Positions 33,196 through 41,273 of a stretch of 45,012 nt of DNA are shown here, one piece after another. The stretch is from Collinsella sp. AF02-46-1 (GTDB lineage Bacteria; Actinomycetota; Coriobacteriia; Coriobacteriales; Coriobacteriaceae): contig CAKXKM010000002.1 of NCBI GenBank assembly GCA_934876235.1, positions 29,178 through 74,189 of the forward strand, given 5' to 3'. Under the pieces are notes generated by a model. It made no database searches and was not told where the DNA came from. It saw nothing but the letters and a program-made list of their open reading frames with translations. The first letter of the stretch is position 1, and the number at the start of each line of letters is the position of its first letter. The position numbers and the translations under genes are program-made.

Positions 33196-33969
33196 ATGCT
33201 GCTCGCTATCGATATGGGAAACACGCAGACGGCCATGGGCCTGTTTGACGGAGACGAGCTGGTGCAGTCGTGGCGTATGCCCACCGACCGCTCCTATACC
33301 GCCGACGAGATCCACGTGCGCCTGATGGGTTTCTTTAAGATGTACGACCTTTCGCTCGATGCGGTCGACGCGATTGCCTTTGCGGGCGTGGTGCCACAGC
33401 TCTCGCGCGAGTGGCACGCCGTGGCCAACCGTATCGCGGCGGACGCCATCGTTATCGGGCCGCAGACTGCCACCGTGACCAAGCTGCGTGCGTCACGCCC
33501 CCAGGCCGTAGGTGCCGACCGCATTGCCAACGCCGTCGCTGCCGAGACCTTCTACGGCGCCCCGGCGATCGTGGTGGACTTTGGCACCGCGACCAATATC
33601 GACGTCATCGACGAGGACGGCTATTACATTGGCGGAGCGATTGCGCCGGGCATCCGCATTTCGATGGACGCGCTCGCCGCCCGAGCCGCCAAGCTCGCCA
33701 GCGTTCCGCTCGAGGCGCCCGAGCACGCCATCGGCCGCGATACCGAGGAGTGCATCAAGGTCGGCGCCGTGGTGGGCGCCGCCGCCATGGCCGAGGGCCT
33801 GGTCGTGCGCATGAAGCGCGAGCTGGGGCGCGAGGACGCCACTGTTATCGCCACGGGCGGCCTCGCCAGCATCGTTGCCGATTCGACCGACGCCTTCGAC
33901 ATAGTCGACGGCCAGCTCACCATCAAAGGCATCTGCGAAATCTACCGCCGCATGCAGAAGCTGGGGTAA
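33196..33969 (+). CDS. coaX: Type III pantothenate kinase
   Basis: A 257-residue enzyme catalysing the first step of coenzyme A synthesis, phosphorylation of pantothenate. The start MLLAIDMGNTQTAMGLFDGD shows the phosphate-binding DxGNT motif of the acetate/sugar kinase fold; GADRIANAVAA and VVDFGTATNIDVID are the two other signatures of CoaX, and ATGGLASIVA closes the ATP site. The length is normal. GGGAG precedes ATG 33196; the upstream frame runs into the tRNA and is not coding. In many relatives coaX lies beside a biotin ligase gene, as here, though convergently. Confidence 0.95.
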   Translation: MLLAIDMGNTQTAMGLFDGDELVQSWRMPTDRSYTADEIHVRLMGFFKMYDLSLDAVDAIAFAGVVPQLSREWHAVANRIAADAIVIGPQTATVTKLRASRPQAVGADRIANAVAAETFYGAPAIVVDFGTATNIDVIDEDGYYIGGAIAPGIRISMDALAARAAKLASVPLEAPEHAIGRDTEECIKVGAVVGAAAMAEGLVVRMKRELGREDATVIATGGLASIVADSTDAFDIVDGQLTIKGICEIYRRMQKLG

Positions 33970-34020
33970 GGCGGGGTTTAAGTCGAGCGCGAGCGGCGAA
34001 CTAGGCAACGCATCGGTCCT

Positions 34021-34057
34021 ATTCCTCAAAATCGAAAAAAATCCAGTTTTGAGGAAT
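34021..34057. repeat. Perfect 11-bp intergenic inverted repeat
   Basis: ATTCCTCAAAA pairs with TTTTGAGGAAT around a 15-base loop, 52 bases after coaX. No T run follows, so it is a structured repeat or RNA-stabilising hairpin rather than a plain terminator. Confidence 0.65.
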
Positions 34058-34093
34058 AGAAAGCTGGCGAACCATTCCCCCAGACAGGCGAAA

Positions 34094-34121
34094 ACCCTCC
34101 CCGGCGCAGGCCGAGGAGGGT
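34094..34121. terminator. Bidirectional terminator between coaX and birA-like genes
   Basis: ACCCTCC and CGGC pair with GCCG and GGAGGGT; TCTTGTT follows on the plus strand and TTTTCG on the minus strand. It lies between convergent genes. Confidence 0.7.
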
Positions 34122-34160
34122 CTTGTTGTCATCGTTATCTTTGAGCGCGGGCGCCGCGCG

Positions 34161-34862
34161 CTACAGCCCGCGAATGCGCACGGCCTCGGGCGGAAACTCT
34201 TGCTCACCGGCGTCAGTCTTAATGGTCGCGCGACCCCAGATGTCCAGGCCCGCAAACACGCCGACCGCGAGCGGCAGGCCGTTGGGCGACACCGCCGCGA
34301 CCTGACGACCCAGCAGTGGCACCATATCGAAGTACTCACCCAGCACGGGAGCCAACGGACCGGCGGCGCCCTGCGGCGTGTTGGCGGCAACCGCCCAGGT
34401 GTCCACGCGGGTCAGCACGGCGGCGGTCAATGCCTCGACCAGTACCTCGTCGGCCATATCCACGCCGAGCTCGTTCAGTGCTGTGCGCTCAACATCCACC
34501 GTCACCGCGGCAAACATGCCCGCGGCACCGGCGCCGCCGTTGACGGCGACGTGCGCGAGCGACGTCTCAAACGCAGGAGCGCCGCACACGATGTCACTCG
34601 GCCACTGGATGCCCACTTTGCCGGCAAGCCCCAGGCCCGGCGTCGAAGCCGTGCCCACGAGCGCGTCCATCATGCCCATTGCGGCCACAAACGGCAGACC
34701 GTGGAAGGCGTGCATGTTCACATCGGGGCGCACGACCAGCGAAAACGTCAGCGATGCATCGCCCGCGCTCCATGCGCACCAGCCCGCGGACACACCCTCG
34801 CGGCCCGCGTCGCGCGCAGCGTCAAGCTCGGTACCGGCGGCTACAGCATTCATCTCAATCAT
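34161..34862 (-). CDS. BirA-like biotin-protein ligase
   Basis: A 233-residue protein of the biotin/lipoate ligase fold. VGIQWPSDIVCGAPAF corresponds to the KWPNDI(L/Y) motif containing the catalytic Lys region, here with Gln-Trp-Pro-Ser-Asp; SLTFSLVVRPDV matches the strand after the biotin loop. The usual GRGRxGR biotinyl-AMP loop is degenerate (REGVSAGWCAW), and no N-terminal HTH is present, so it is a monofunctional and divergent form; activity should be tested. Its ATG follows the folP-folK stop directly (TAGATG), so they are translated together. A C-terminal SH3-like domain (AVGVFAGLDIWGRATIKTDA) supports the assignment. Confidence 0.75.
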   Translation of the reverse strand: MIEMNAVAAGTELDAARDAGREGVSAGWCAWSAGDASLTFSLVVRPDVNMHAFHGLPFVAAMGMMDALVGTASTPGLGLAGKVGIQWPSDIVCGAPAFETSLAHVAVNGGAGAAGMFAAVTVDVERTALNELGVDMADEVLVEALTAAVLTRVDTWAVAANTPQGAAGPLAPVLGEYFDMVPLLGRQVAAVSPNGLPLAVGVFAGLDIWGRATIKTDAGEQEFPPEAVRIRGL

Positions 34863-36596
34863 CTACATGCGCCCCAATTCGCCCACGATATGGCCCACAC
34901 GGTCCTCGGGCTCCTTGACCTCGACGCCGTTGTAGCGGAAGAACCGCGCCGGGTCGTGCATCAGGTCCTCGAGCGGCACCAGCACAAAGTCGCGCTCGCC
35001 GATCAGCGGATGCGGCAGGCGCAGCTTCTTGCCGTCGTGGGTCTCGCCGTCCATCCACAGCAGGTCCAAGTCGATGGTGCGCGGGCCGTTTGCCTTGGCC
35101 TTCTTGGAGCGGTCGCGGCCCAGCTCGGCCTCGATCTTCATGAGCTCGTCAAGCAGCACCAGCGGAGCCAGCTCGGTCTTGATCTCGATGACGGCGTTGG
35201 CAAACGCATCCTGGCGCGTCTCGTAGGCCGGCTCGCTCTCGTAGATGCGCGAGCAGTTGGACACGCAGGTAAGCGGAATCTCGGCAATCATGTCGCGCGC
35301 AGCACGGATGTTGTCGCAGCGATGCCCCAGGTTGGAACCCACGGCCACAAACGCGCGGCGCGGCTGCGGCTTGGCAACGGCCCAGTAGCCGTTCAGGAAC
35401 TGCGCAAAGCCGGTGACGTCGTGCACGCGCACGATGTTGGCGCCGGCCTGGATGGCGCCCAGGCACACACCAAACGTGGCGGCATCGCGCGCGGCGGCCT
35501 CGGTCACGCCCGAGACGGCGCCCACAAAGCGCTTGCGCGAGACGGCGCACATGAGTGGATAGCCCAGCGACGCCATCTTGGCGGTCTCGCGCTGGATGAC
35601 GATGTCTTCGTTGGCCGTCTTGCCAAAGCCCGGGCCGGGATCGATGCAGATACGGTCGCGCGACACGCCGGCATGGATGAGCGTGCGGGCCTGGTCGGAC
35701 AGAAAGCCCATGACGCGGCGCATGATGGGCGCCGAATCGGGCAGGGTAAAGCGACGGAGCTGAGAGGTGGGCACGTAGGCCTCCTCGCGACGAGCGCTAC
35801 GACGCATCATGGCTGCCAGGTGGTCGTTGGGCTCCGGTGCGGCTTCGGTAGCTGCGGGCACGGTCTCGGGCGCAGCGGCGGCAGGAGCAGCCTGCTCGGC
35901 AGTCGGCGTCTCTGGCTCGTCAACAGGCTCGGGCGCGGGCTCCGGTTCGCCAAACGGCAGCGAAGGCTGCACCACACCGCCCGGAAGCTTGGCCTCAACC
36001 TTGGACTCGCCCAGCAACTTGCCGCGACGGCGACGGGCCGGCTTCTCGGCCTCGCGCGCGGCCTCGGCAGCCGCTTCGCGTGCCTTCTCGGCAACAAACG
36101 CCGCAGCTGAGGTATCGAGCTGCACCGTCGCGTGCGTGCGTGCTGGTGTGGCGACCTCGCCGGCGTGCACCACGATGACGCCGCAGGTGCTCGTCTTAAC
36201 GAACTCAACCATCTTGGGATCGGTGAAGCCCGTCACGTCGTTGACAATCGAAGCACCGCAGCGCACCGCCGCCTTGGCAACCGCCACATGACGCGTATCG
36301 ATCGAGACGATAGCCCCCTCTTTGGCGAGCGCGCGTACGACGGGCAGCACGCGACGCGCCTCCTCGTCGGGGTTGACCGGGGTAAAGCCGGGGCGCGTGG
36401 ACTCGCCGCCTACGTCGATGATGTCAGCGCCGGCGTCGAGCATCGCCAGGCCGTACTCGATGGCGGCATCCGGGTCGAAGTGCTCCCCGCCGTCGCTAAC
36501 CGAATCGGGCGTCACGTTGAGGACGCCCATGATGCGCGGACGGTCAAAGCTGAGCTCGTACTTTCCGCACCGCCATGTCTTGCTGTCGTTCGCCAT
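34863..36596 (-). CDS. folP-folK: Bifunctional dihydropteroate synthase - HPPK with interrupting insertion
   Basis: A 577-residue fusion for folate synthesis. DHPS occupies about 18-150 and 286-405: IMGVLNVTPDSVSDGG, DIIDVGGESTRPG, SIDTRHVAVAKAA, IVNDVTGF, then DPGPGFGKT and AVSRKRFVGA. Between the halves (about 153-285) lies an Ala/Pro/Glu-rich, low-complexity insertion, at the loop following GVIVVHAGE. HPPK occupies about 414-545: AFVAVGSNLG, SRIYESEPAYE, NGPRTIDLDLLW, PHPLIGERDFVLVPL. It makes 7,8-dihydropteroate from pABA and 6-hydroxymethyl-dihydropterin, and supplies the pyrophosphorylated pterin itself. AGGAGG lies 6 nt before ATG 36596. Followed at once by the birA-like gene; a sirtuin gene precedes it by 95 bases. 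Confidence 0.93.
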   Translation of the reverse strand: MANDSKTWRCGKYELSFDRPRIMGVLNVTPDSVSDGGEHFDPDAAIEYGLAMLDAGADIIDVGGESTRPGFTPVNPDEEARRVLPVVRALAKEGAIVSIDTRHVAVAKAAVRCGASIVNDVTGFTDPKMVEFVKTSTCGVIVVHAGEVATPARTHATVQLDTSAAAFVAEKAREAAAEAAREAEKPARRRRGKLLGESKVEAKLPGGVVQPSLPFGEPEPAPEPVDEPETPTAEQAAPAAAAPETVPAATEAAPEPNDHLAAMMRRSARREEAYVPTSQLRRFTLPDSAPIMRRVMGFLSDQARTLIHAGVSRDRICIDPGPGFGKTANEDIVIQRETAKMASLGYPLMCAVSRKRFVGAVSGVTEAAARDAATFGVCLGAIQAGANIVRVHDVTGFAQFLNGYWAVAKPQPRRAFVAVGSNLGHRCDNIRAARDMIAEIPLTCVSNCSRIYESEPAYETRQDAFANAVIEIKTELAPLVLLDELMKIEAELGRDRSKKAKANGPRTIDLDLLWMDGETHDGKKLRLPHPLIGERDFVLVPLEDLMHDPARFFRYNGVEVKEPEDRVGHIVGELGRM

Positions 36597-36691
36597 GAAC
36601 ATCCTCCTAAAATGCCCACGCCGCCGAGCTTGGGGAGCTGGCGGCGGGGTCGCTTTGCAATCAGTCTTTCTATTGTATCCGCACGCGCGGG

Positions 36692-37444
36692 CTAGAACGC
36701 AAACGCGGCCGCGATGTCGCAAGAAATCAGCAGGTCGGCATTTGCATCCTGGTCGGTGGGCGCCAAATTGGAAATGGCCAGCGTATCGCCAGTAAAGTAA
36801 CGCGTGAGGCCCGCCGCCGGATACACTACGAGCGAGGTTCCACCCACAATAAGGGCATCGGCCGCGGCGATAGCGGCAACGGCACCGGTGAGCACGCGCT
36901 CGTCGAGTGGTTCCTCGTAGAGCACCACATCGGGCTTGATGCGCCCGCCGCACGCGGGGCACACGGGCACGCCCGCGGCATCCTCGTGCTCGCGCGAGCA
37001 AATCCATTCGGCACTATAGACCGCGCCGCACGTCTGGCAGATATTGCGGTGTACCGAGCCATGCAGCTCAAACACGCGCCGTGAACCAGCCGCCTGATGC
37101 AGGCCGTCGATATTTTGCGTCACCACGGCGTCGAGCTTGCCGGCGCGCTCCAGCTCCGCCAGCTTGACGTGGCAGTGGTTGGGCTTGGCGTTAAGCGCGA
37201 TCATCTTGGTGCGGTAAAAGTCGAAAAACTCCGCCGGATGTGTCTCGTAAAAGCTGTGCGAGAGCATGGTTTCGGGCGGATAGGAAAACCGTTGGTGATA
37301 CAGACCGTCCACGCTGCGGAAATCGGGAATGCCGCTTGCCGTGGAGACGCCCGCACCGCCAAAGAAGACCACGTGACTATGGGTTTCGAACAGCTCCGCC
37401 AGCGCGGCGGAGGCCTGTTTGGGGTCCGATATTGCCTGCGTCAT
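36692..37444 (-). CDS. cobB: NAD-dependent protein deacylase (sirtuin)
   Basis: A 250-residue Sir2 protein, normal length. GGAGVSTASGIPDFRSVDG is the NAD-binding motif, VVTQNIDGLHQAAG holds the catalytic region, and ELHGS the catalytic His. A zinc ribbon is made by CQTCGAVY and CPACGG. VVYPAAGL closes the fold. It removes acyl groups from lysines, producing nicotinamide and O-acyl-ADP-ribose. GGAGGA precedes ATG 37444. It is divergent from the exonuclease III gene and upstream of folP-folK. The symbol follows the bacterial convention. Confidence 0.93.
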   Translation of the reverse strand: MTQAISDPKQASAALAELFETHSHVVFFGGAGVSTASGIPDFRSVDGLYHQRFSYPPETMLSHSFYETHPAEFFDFYRTKMIALNAKPNHCHVKLAELERAGKLDAVVTQNIDGLHQAAGSRRVFELHGSVHRNICQTCGAVYSAEWICSREHEDAAGVPVCPACGGRIKPDVVLYEEPLDERVLTGAVAAIAAADALIVGGTSLVVYPAAGLTRYFTGDTLAISNLAPTDQDANADLLISCDIAAAFAF

Positions 37445-37558
37445 GTTTGTCCTCCGTCCATGTTGGTCGGGGCGGCTGCGATTGCGCCGTCGCCCGCGGG
37501 GCCCGTCCCGCCTCTGTTGCGTTAATCTTAAGCCTGCCAACCCCGTCGAAAGGACACC

Positions 37559-38377
37559 ATGCCTCAGACTTACACTTTCGCCTCGTGGAACGTCAACGGC
37601 CTGCGCGCCGTGCTCAAAAAGGACCCGAGCTTTACCCAGATCGCGCAAGAACTTGACGTTGATATCTTGGCACTGCAGGAGACAAAGCTGCAGGAGGGCC
37701 AGGTCGATATCGACCTGCCCGGCTATCACCAAACCTGGAGCTACGCCGAGCGCAAGGGCTACTCGGGCACCGCGGTCTTTAGCCGCCAGGAACCGCTGCG
37801 CGTGCTGCACGCCGATGCACTGCTGCCCTACGCCGGCGAGGGCGAGGCGGGCGAGCTCGTTGCCCAAGCCGCAACCGAGGGCCGCGTCTGCGCGCTCGAG
37901 TTCGACAAGTTTTGGTTTGTGGACGTCTATACGCCCAACGCCCAAAACGAGCTCGCGCGCATCGACGTGCGCATGGCCTGGGACGATGCCTATCGCGGCT
38001 TTTTGAGCGCGCTTGAGCGCGAAACCGGCAAGCCCGTCGTAACCTGCGGCGACTTTAACGTGGCACACGAGGAGATCGACCTTAAGAACCCCAAGTCCAA
38101 CCGCGGCAACGCCGGCTTTTCGGACGAGGAGCGTGGCAAGTTTACCGAGCTGCTCAACGCCGGTTTTACCGACACTTGGCGCGCGGCTAATCCGGACGTC
38201 GAGGGCGTCTACAGCTGGTGGAGCTACCGCTTTAATGCCCGCAAGAACAACGCAGGTTGGCGCATCGATTACTTCCTGGTGAGCGACGCAATCGCCGGCA
38301 ACGTACGCGACACCGGCATCCGCGGCGACATCTTCGGCAGCGACCACTGCCCCGTCACGCTCGCTCTGGAGCTCTAG
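37559..38377 (+). CDS. xth: Exonuclease III family DNA repair enzyme
   Basis: A 272-residue member of the ExoIII/AP endonuclease family. FASWNVNGLRAVLKK opens the fold, LALQETKLQE supplies the metal-binding Glu, CGDFNVAHEEIDL and KNNAGWRIDYFLVS the active-site Asp-Asn and Asp, and SDHCPVTLAL the catalytic Asp-His pair. The enzyme cleaves at abasic sites and digests 3' ends in base-excision repair. AAAGGA precedes the ATG. Transcription should stop at the hairpin at 38517-38545. Confidence 0.95.
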   Translation: MPQTYTFASWNVNGLRAVLKKDPSFTQIAQELDVDILALQETKLQEGQVDIDLPGYHQTWSYAERKGYSGTAVFSRQEPLRVLHADALLPYAGEGEAGELVAQAATEGRVCALEFDKFWFVDVYTPNAQNELARIDVRMAWDDAYRGFLSALERETGKPVVTCGDFNVAHEEIDLKNPKSNRGNAGFSDEERGKFTELLNAGFTDTWRAANPDVEGVYSWWSYRFNARKNNAGWRIDYFLVSDAIAGNVRDTGIRGDIFGSDHCPVTLALEL

Positions 38378-38448
38378 CCCAACTGATCTCCCAAAGGCGG
38401 AGAATGGCGGGTCGTTTTCGTCTTGCGAGCGTGTTCGCGCAACCCGCC

Positions 38449-38611
38449 CGCCACGAAACCTGCCCATCTACTACGTTTAGGCCGCCATCCTCAACCACAG
38501 CGAACAACGCAAAAAGAAAACCGTAGGTAGAAAGCCTGCGGTTTTTCATAAAACGCGGTTGTGCTTGGGGGTGTCGGGCTAAACGTAGTAGATGGGCCAG
38601 TTTCGTGGCGA
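38449..38611. repeat. Inverted repeat with about 30-bp arms surrounding the xth terminator
   Basis: CGCCACGAAAC plus CCCATCTACTACGTTTA at about 38449-38480 are mirrored as TAAACGTAGTAGATGGG plus GTTTCGTGGCG at about 38580-38611, with small differences between the blocks. The arms are about 100 bp apart and frame the terminator. Confidence 0.8.
38517..38545 (+). terminator. xth terminator
   Basis: AAACCGTAGG pairs with CCTGCGGTTT (one wobble) around TAGAAAG, followed by further T residues and CATAAAA. Confidence 0.75.
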
Positions 38612-38705
38612 GCGCCGTCAACTGATTCCCTGGGGACGTCTGGGGACGGAAGAAAACGGATCAATTGACTCTCTGAGGGCTGCGATGCCCGTCATTATTA
38701 GTCGG

Positions 38706-38871
38706 CCATTCCAAAACTATGCCGGTTTACGGGGATAAATCGCGAACCCCCAACCATACGCAATTCCAAAATAGTAAAACTGCAGGTAAACGGCTTGCTC
38801 TATTTCGAAAAAAGCCGGTATGGTCTGCCTGTGCCAATCTAGCCCCGTAAACCGGCATAGTTTTGAAATGG
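38706..38871. repeat. 166-bp palindromic element with 29-bp terminal arms
   Basis: The arms 38706-38734 and 38843-38871 are inverted repeats with one mismatch in 29. The interior has its own shorter dyad, GGTAAACGGC against GCCGGTATGG. It has no coding capacity and looks like a MITE or extragenic palindrome. It lies just downstream of the ECF S-component gene, where it could also shape that transcript's end. Confidence 0.85.
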
Positions 38872-38911
38872 CACTTCGGCAGTATTGATTCCCGCCCCGG
38901 CGCAACCAGCC

Positions 38912-39625
38912 CTACAGCCCGTATTTCACGACGACGCGGTTGATGCGGCGACACCAGGGCTTGTACAGAGCGGCCAAAAACACGCAGGTCGCGAGTCCGT
39001 GCGTGATATCGAACGGTACGGCGGTGGCAAGACGCGCTATGGCGCCTGCCCAGGTGAGCGGCTGCACAAAACCGATGATGTCATACGCGTTGATTACGAC
39101 ACCATACAGCAAGCCCGAGGCAAAGCCATACGCCAACAGCGCCGGCATTCGCACGGTTCCATCGGCGCGGTCAAACGCGCCCGCATGCGCCAGCGCGCCA
39201 CCGATATAGCCCACCAGACCCCAGGCATACATCTGCCACGGCGTCCACATGCCCTGCCCAAAAAAGAAATTGCTGGTCAGCGCTGCCAACGCGCCGACCA
39301 TAAAACCATTGCGACGGCCAAGTGTCGCGCCCGCGATAATGGCGATAGCGCTCACGGGCTTAAAATCGGGAATGGGCCCAAACAGGATGCGTCCCGCCGC
39401 GGCCAGCGCCGCCAGCACTAGCGTGGGCATGATCTGGCGCAGGCCTGGACGTGATGTCTCATAGCCCGCAAAGAACAGTGCGAGCACGAGCGCCACTACA
39501 ACCAGCATGGCAAGCGCCGCCTGCTCAATGCCCGCCAACAACGCCGCAGTCATCACTGCCGGCACCGCCAACAACAGCGGAATCTCCATTTTTGTGAGTA
39601 GACGCGAGGCGCGATGATCCGTCAT
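38912..39625 (-). CDS. ECF transporter substrate-binding (S) component
   Basis: A 237-residue membrane protein with about six hydrophobic segments. The core (AAGRILFGPIPDFKPVSAIA, LGRRNGFMVGALAALTSNFF, GQGMWTPWQMYAWGLVG) is a pattern I associate with ECF S components of the vitamin or cobamide class; the ligand cannot be settled from the sequence. It starts 4 bases after the stop of the double ATPase gene, completing a T-A-S operon (transcribed 42166 to 38912). The substrate is probably a vitamin scavenged from the gut. ATG 39625 (MTDHRASRLL) was chosen over an upstream Met inside the ATPase gene. Confidence 0.85.
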   Translation of the reverse strand: MTDHRASRLLTKMEIPLLLAVPAVMTAALLAGIEQAALAMLVVVALVLALFFAGYETSRPGLRQIMPTLVLAALAAAGRILFGPIPDFKPVSAIAIIAGATLGRRNGFMVGALAALTSNFFFGQGMWTPWQMYAWGLVGYIGGALAHAGAFDRADGTVRMPALLAYGFASGLLYGVVINAYDIIGFVQPLTWAGAIARLATAVPFDITHGLATCVFLAALYKPWCRRINRVVVKYGL

Positions 39626-39629
39626 CCCA

Positions 39630-41273
39630 TCACGCCCTGTAAAACACGTTGTCGGCAAAGAAATCCGCCGGAGGCTCCATGCAGGCGATCTCGCCGTCGA
39701 ACATCATGGCGACGTCGTCGGACACCTGCTCGGCAAAGTCTAAGTCGTGCGTGGCCATGATGACGGTACCGCCGGCATTTGCATGGTCACGCAGGGCGCG
39801 AGCGATGATGCGGCGGCTGGCCAAGTCCAAACCCTTGGTGGGCTCATCAAGCAGTAGCAGCTCCGGACCAATCAACAGCAGCTTTGCCAACGCGAGCAGC
39901 TGGCGCTGTCCGCCCGAGAGGTCGTAGGGGTGGCGCGTCTCCAGGCCGTCCAATCCCAGTTGCGCCGCACGCTCCCGCGCCAAGTTCTCGTCATATCCGC
40001 AGGTCGAGGCCCATTCCATCAGCTCATCGCGAACCGTCTCGGCGACCAGCAGGGCCTTGGGATTCTGTGGCAGCAGCGCCGCCGAAGTCGTCCCACGCAC
40101 TATGCGGCCACGCTGCAGCTTAGCCGTCTTGGCCAGCACCGAGAGCATCGTCGACTTGCCGCAGCCGTTTCCGCCCGCGACCGCATGCACCGCGCCGGCC
40201 GAAAACGTCACGTCGAGCCCGCGCAGCACCCAACCGCCCGCGCGATCGTAGCGAAACCAGCCTTCCGACAGGGTGGTAGCCGACCCGCCGTGCATTTTTT
40301 GGAGTATTCTGCCTCCATCCGTGCGCGGGAAGGCTTCCGAGCCGTTCTCGAGCGACGTTTGCGCCACAAATTCGGACGATTTGTCCAATTCCGAACTTTT
40401 TTTCGCGCTCGATACGTCCCCGGGCGGCTCCAGAGAGCCCAAATTGTCCTCACGCCTGCTGAATACTCCGTTTTTTGCACATCGGACGGCACCCCACCCC
40501 AACATGTCGTCGGAAAACAACGATTCTCGGCGTCCCAAAGAAGCCATATCCGCCACCTCGCGCACGCGACCGTCCTCAATCCGGTACGCACACGTCGCAT
40601 ACTCGAGCATTGGACGCGGTTGATGCGTAGCCACAACAACCGTGCAGCCCAACTCACGGTTCACGCGAAACAGCGCGTGCAGAAAATTCTTCTCGGCAAC
40701 GGGATCGAGCTGAGACGTGGGCTCGTCGAGTAGCAGCACACGCGGACGCAGCGCCAGGACGGCGGCAAGCGACAGCAGCTGCTTGCGGCCGCCCGAAAGC
40801 GTATCGGTATCGCGATGAAGCCAGTCCTCCAGACCAAAGAAATAGCTGGTCTCAGCTACGCGACGGCGCATCTCATCACGTGCTAGCCCCAAGTTTTCCA
40901 GGCCAAACGCCATCTCGTGCCACACGGTTTCGCACACGATCTGGTTCTCGGGATCCTGGAACACATAGCCCACGCGCTCCGCCGATGCCCGCACGTCCAT
41001 GTCGGCAACGTTCTCGCCCAGCACGCGCGCATCACCAGTGCGCTCGCCCGCCGGCGCGATCTCGGGCTTGAGCAGCGACAGCAGCGTCGACTTGCCCGAA
41101 CCGGTACCGCCAACAAGCAGCGCAAATGCACCTTGGGGAACACGCCAATCAAGCCCCTCGAGCACCGGTGCCTCGGCCCCGGGATAGGCAAAACTAAGGC
41201 CCTGCACCTCAATCGCCGGAATATCCGGGCCGCACGCCGCGCCCGACACCGGGCCCCTATCCAACCGAGCCAT
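39630..41273 (-). CDS. Fused double ATPase of an ECF transporter
   Basis: A 547-residue tandem ABC protein equivalent to EcfA1 plus EcfA2. Domain 1 (about 20-245): Walker A GGTGSGKST 55-63, Q loop in FQDPENQI, signature LSGGRKQ at 159-165, Walker B VLLLDEPTSQLD. Domain 2 (about 335-530): GGNGCGKST 367-375, LSGGQRQ, LLLLDEPTKGLD. The linker (about 262-330) is polar and low-complexity and matches a palindromic DNA stretch at 40290-40480, so it seems to come from an inserted repeat. The gene's ATG overlaps the EcfT stop. It powers uptake through the T and S subunits encoded on either side. Confidence 0.93.
   Translation of the reverse strand: MARLDRGPVSGAACGPDIPAIEVQGLSFAYPGAEAPVLEGLDWRVPQGAFALLVGGTGSGKSTLLSLLKPEIAPAGERTGDARVLGENVADMDVRASAERVGYVFQDPENQIVCETVWHEMAFGLENLGLARDEMRRRVAETSYFFGLEDWLHRDTDTLSGGRKQLLSLAAVLALRPRVLLLDEPTSQLDPVAEKNFLHALFRVNRELGCTVVVATHQPRPMLEYATCAYRIEDGRVREVADMASLGRRESLFSDDMLGWGAVRCAKNGVFSRREDNLGSLEPPGDVSSAKKSSELDKSSEFVAQTSLENGSEAFPRTDGGRILQKMHGGSATTLSEGWFRYDRAGGWVLRGLDVTFSAGAVHAVAGGNGCGKSTMLSVLAKTAKLQRGRIVRGTTSAALLPQNPKALLVAETVRDELMEWASTCGYDENLARERAAQLGLDGLETRHPYDLSGGQRQLLALAKLLLIGPELLLLDEPTKGLDLASRRIIARALRDHANAGGTVIMATHDLDFAEQVSDDVAMMFDGEIACMEPPADFFADNVFYRA
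40290..40480. repeat. Palindromic repeat inserted in frame in the ATPase gene
   Basis: The ends are inverted repeats: GTGCATTTTTTGGAGTATTC at 40290-40309 against GAATACTCCGTTTTTTGCAC at 40461-40480 (two differences). Inner dyads TTCGGA/TCCGAA (40371, 40390) and GGAC/GTCC lie near the centre. The stretch encodes residues 265-328 without a stop. Confidence 0.75.

Larger units (their letters stand above)
38378..38911. other. 534-bp intergenic region built of inverted repeats
   Basis: No gene. Contains the xth terminator and two separate long inverted repeats, listed below. Between them are about 100 bp without recognisable features. Confidence 0.6.
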
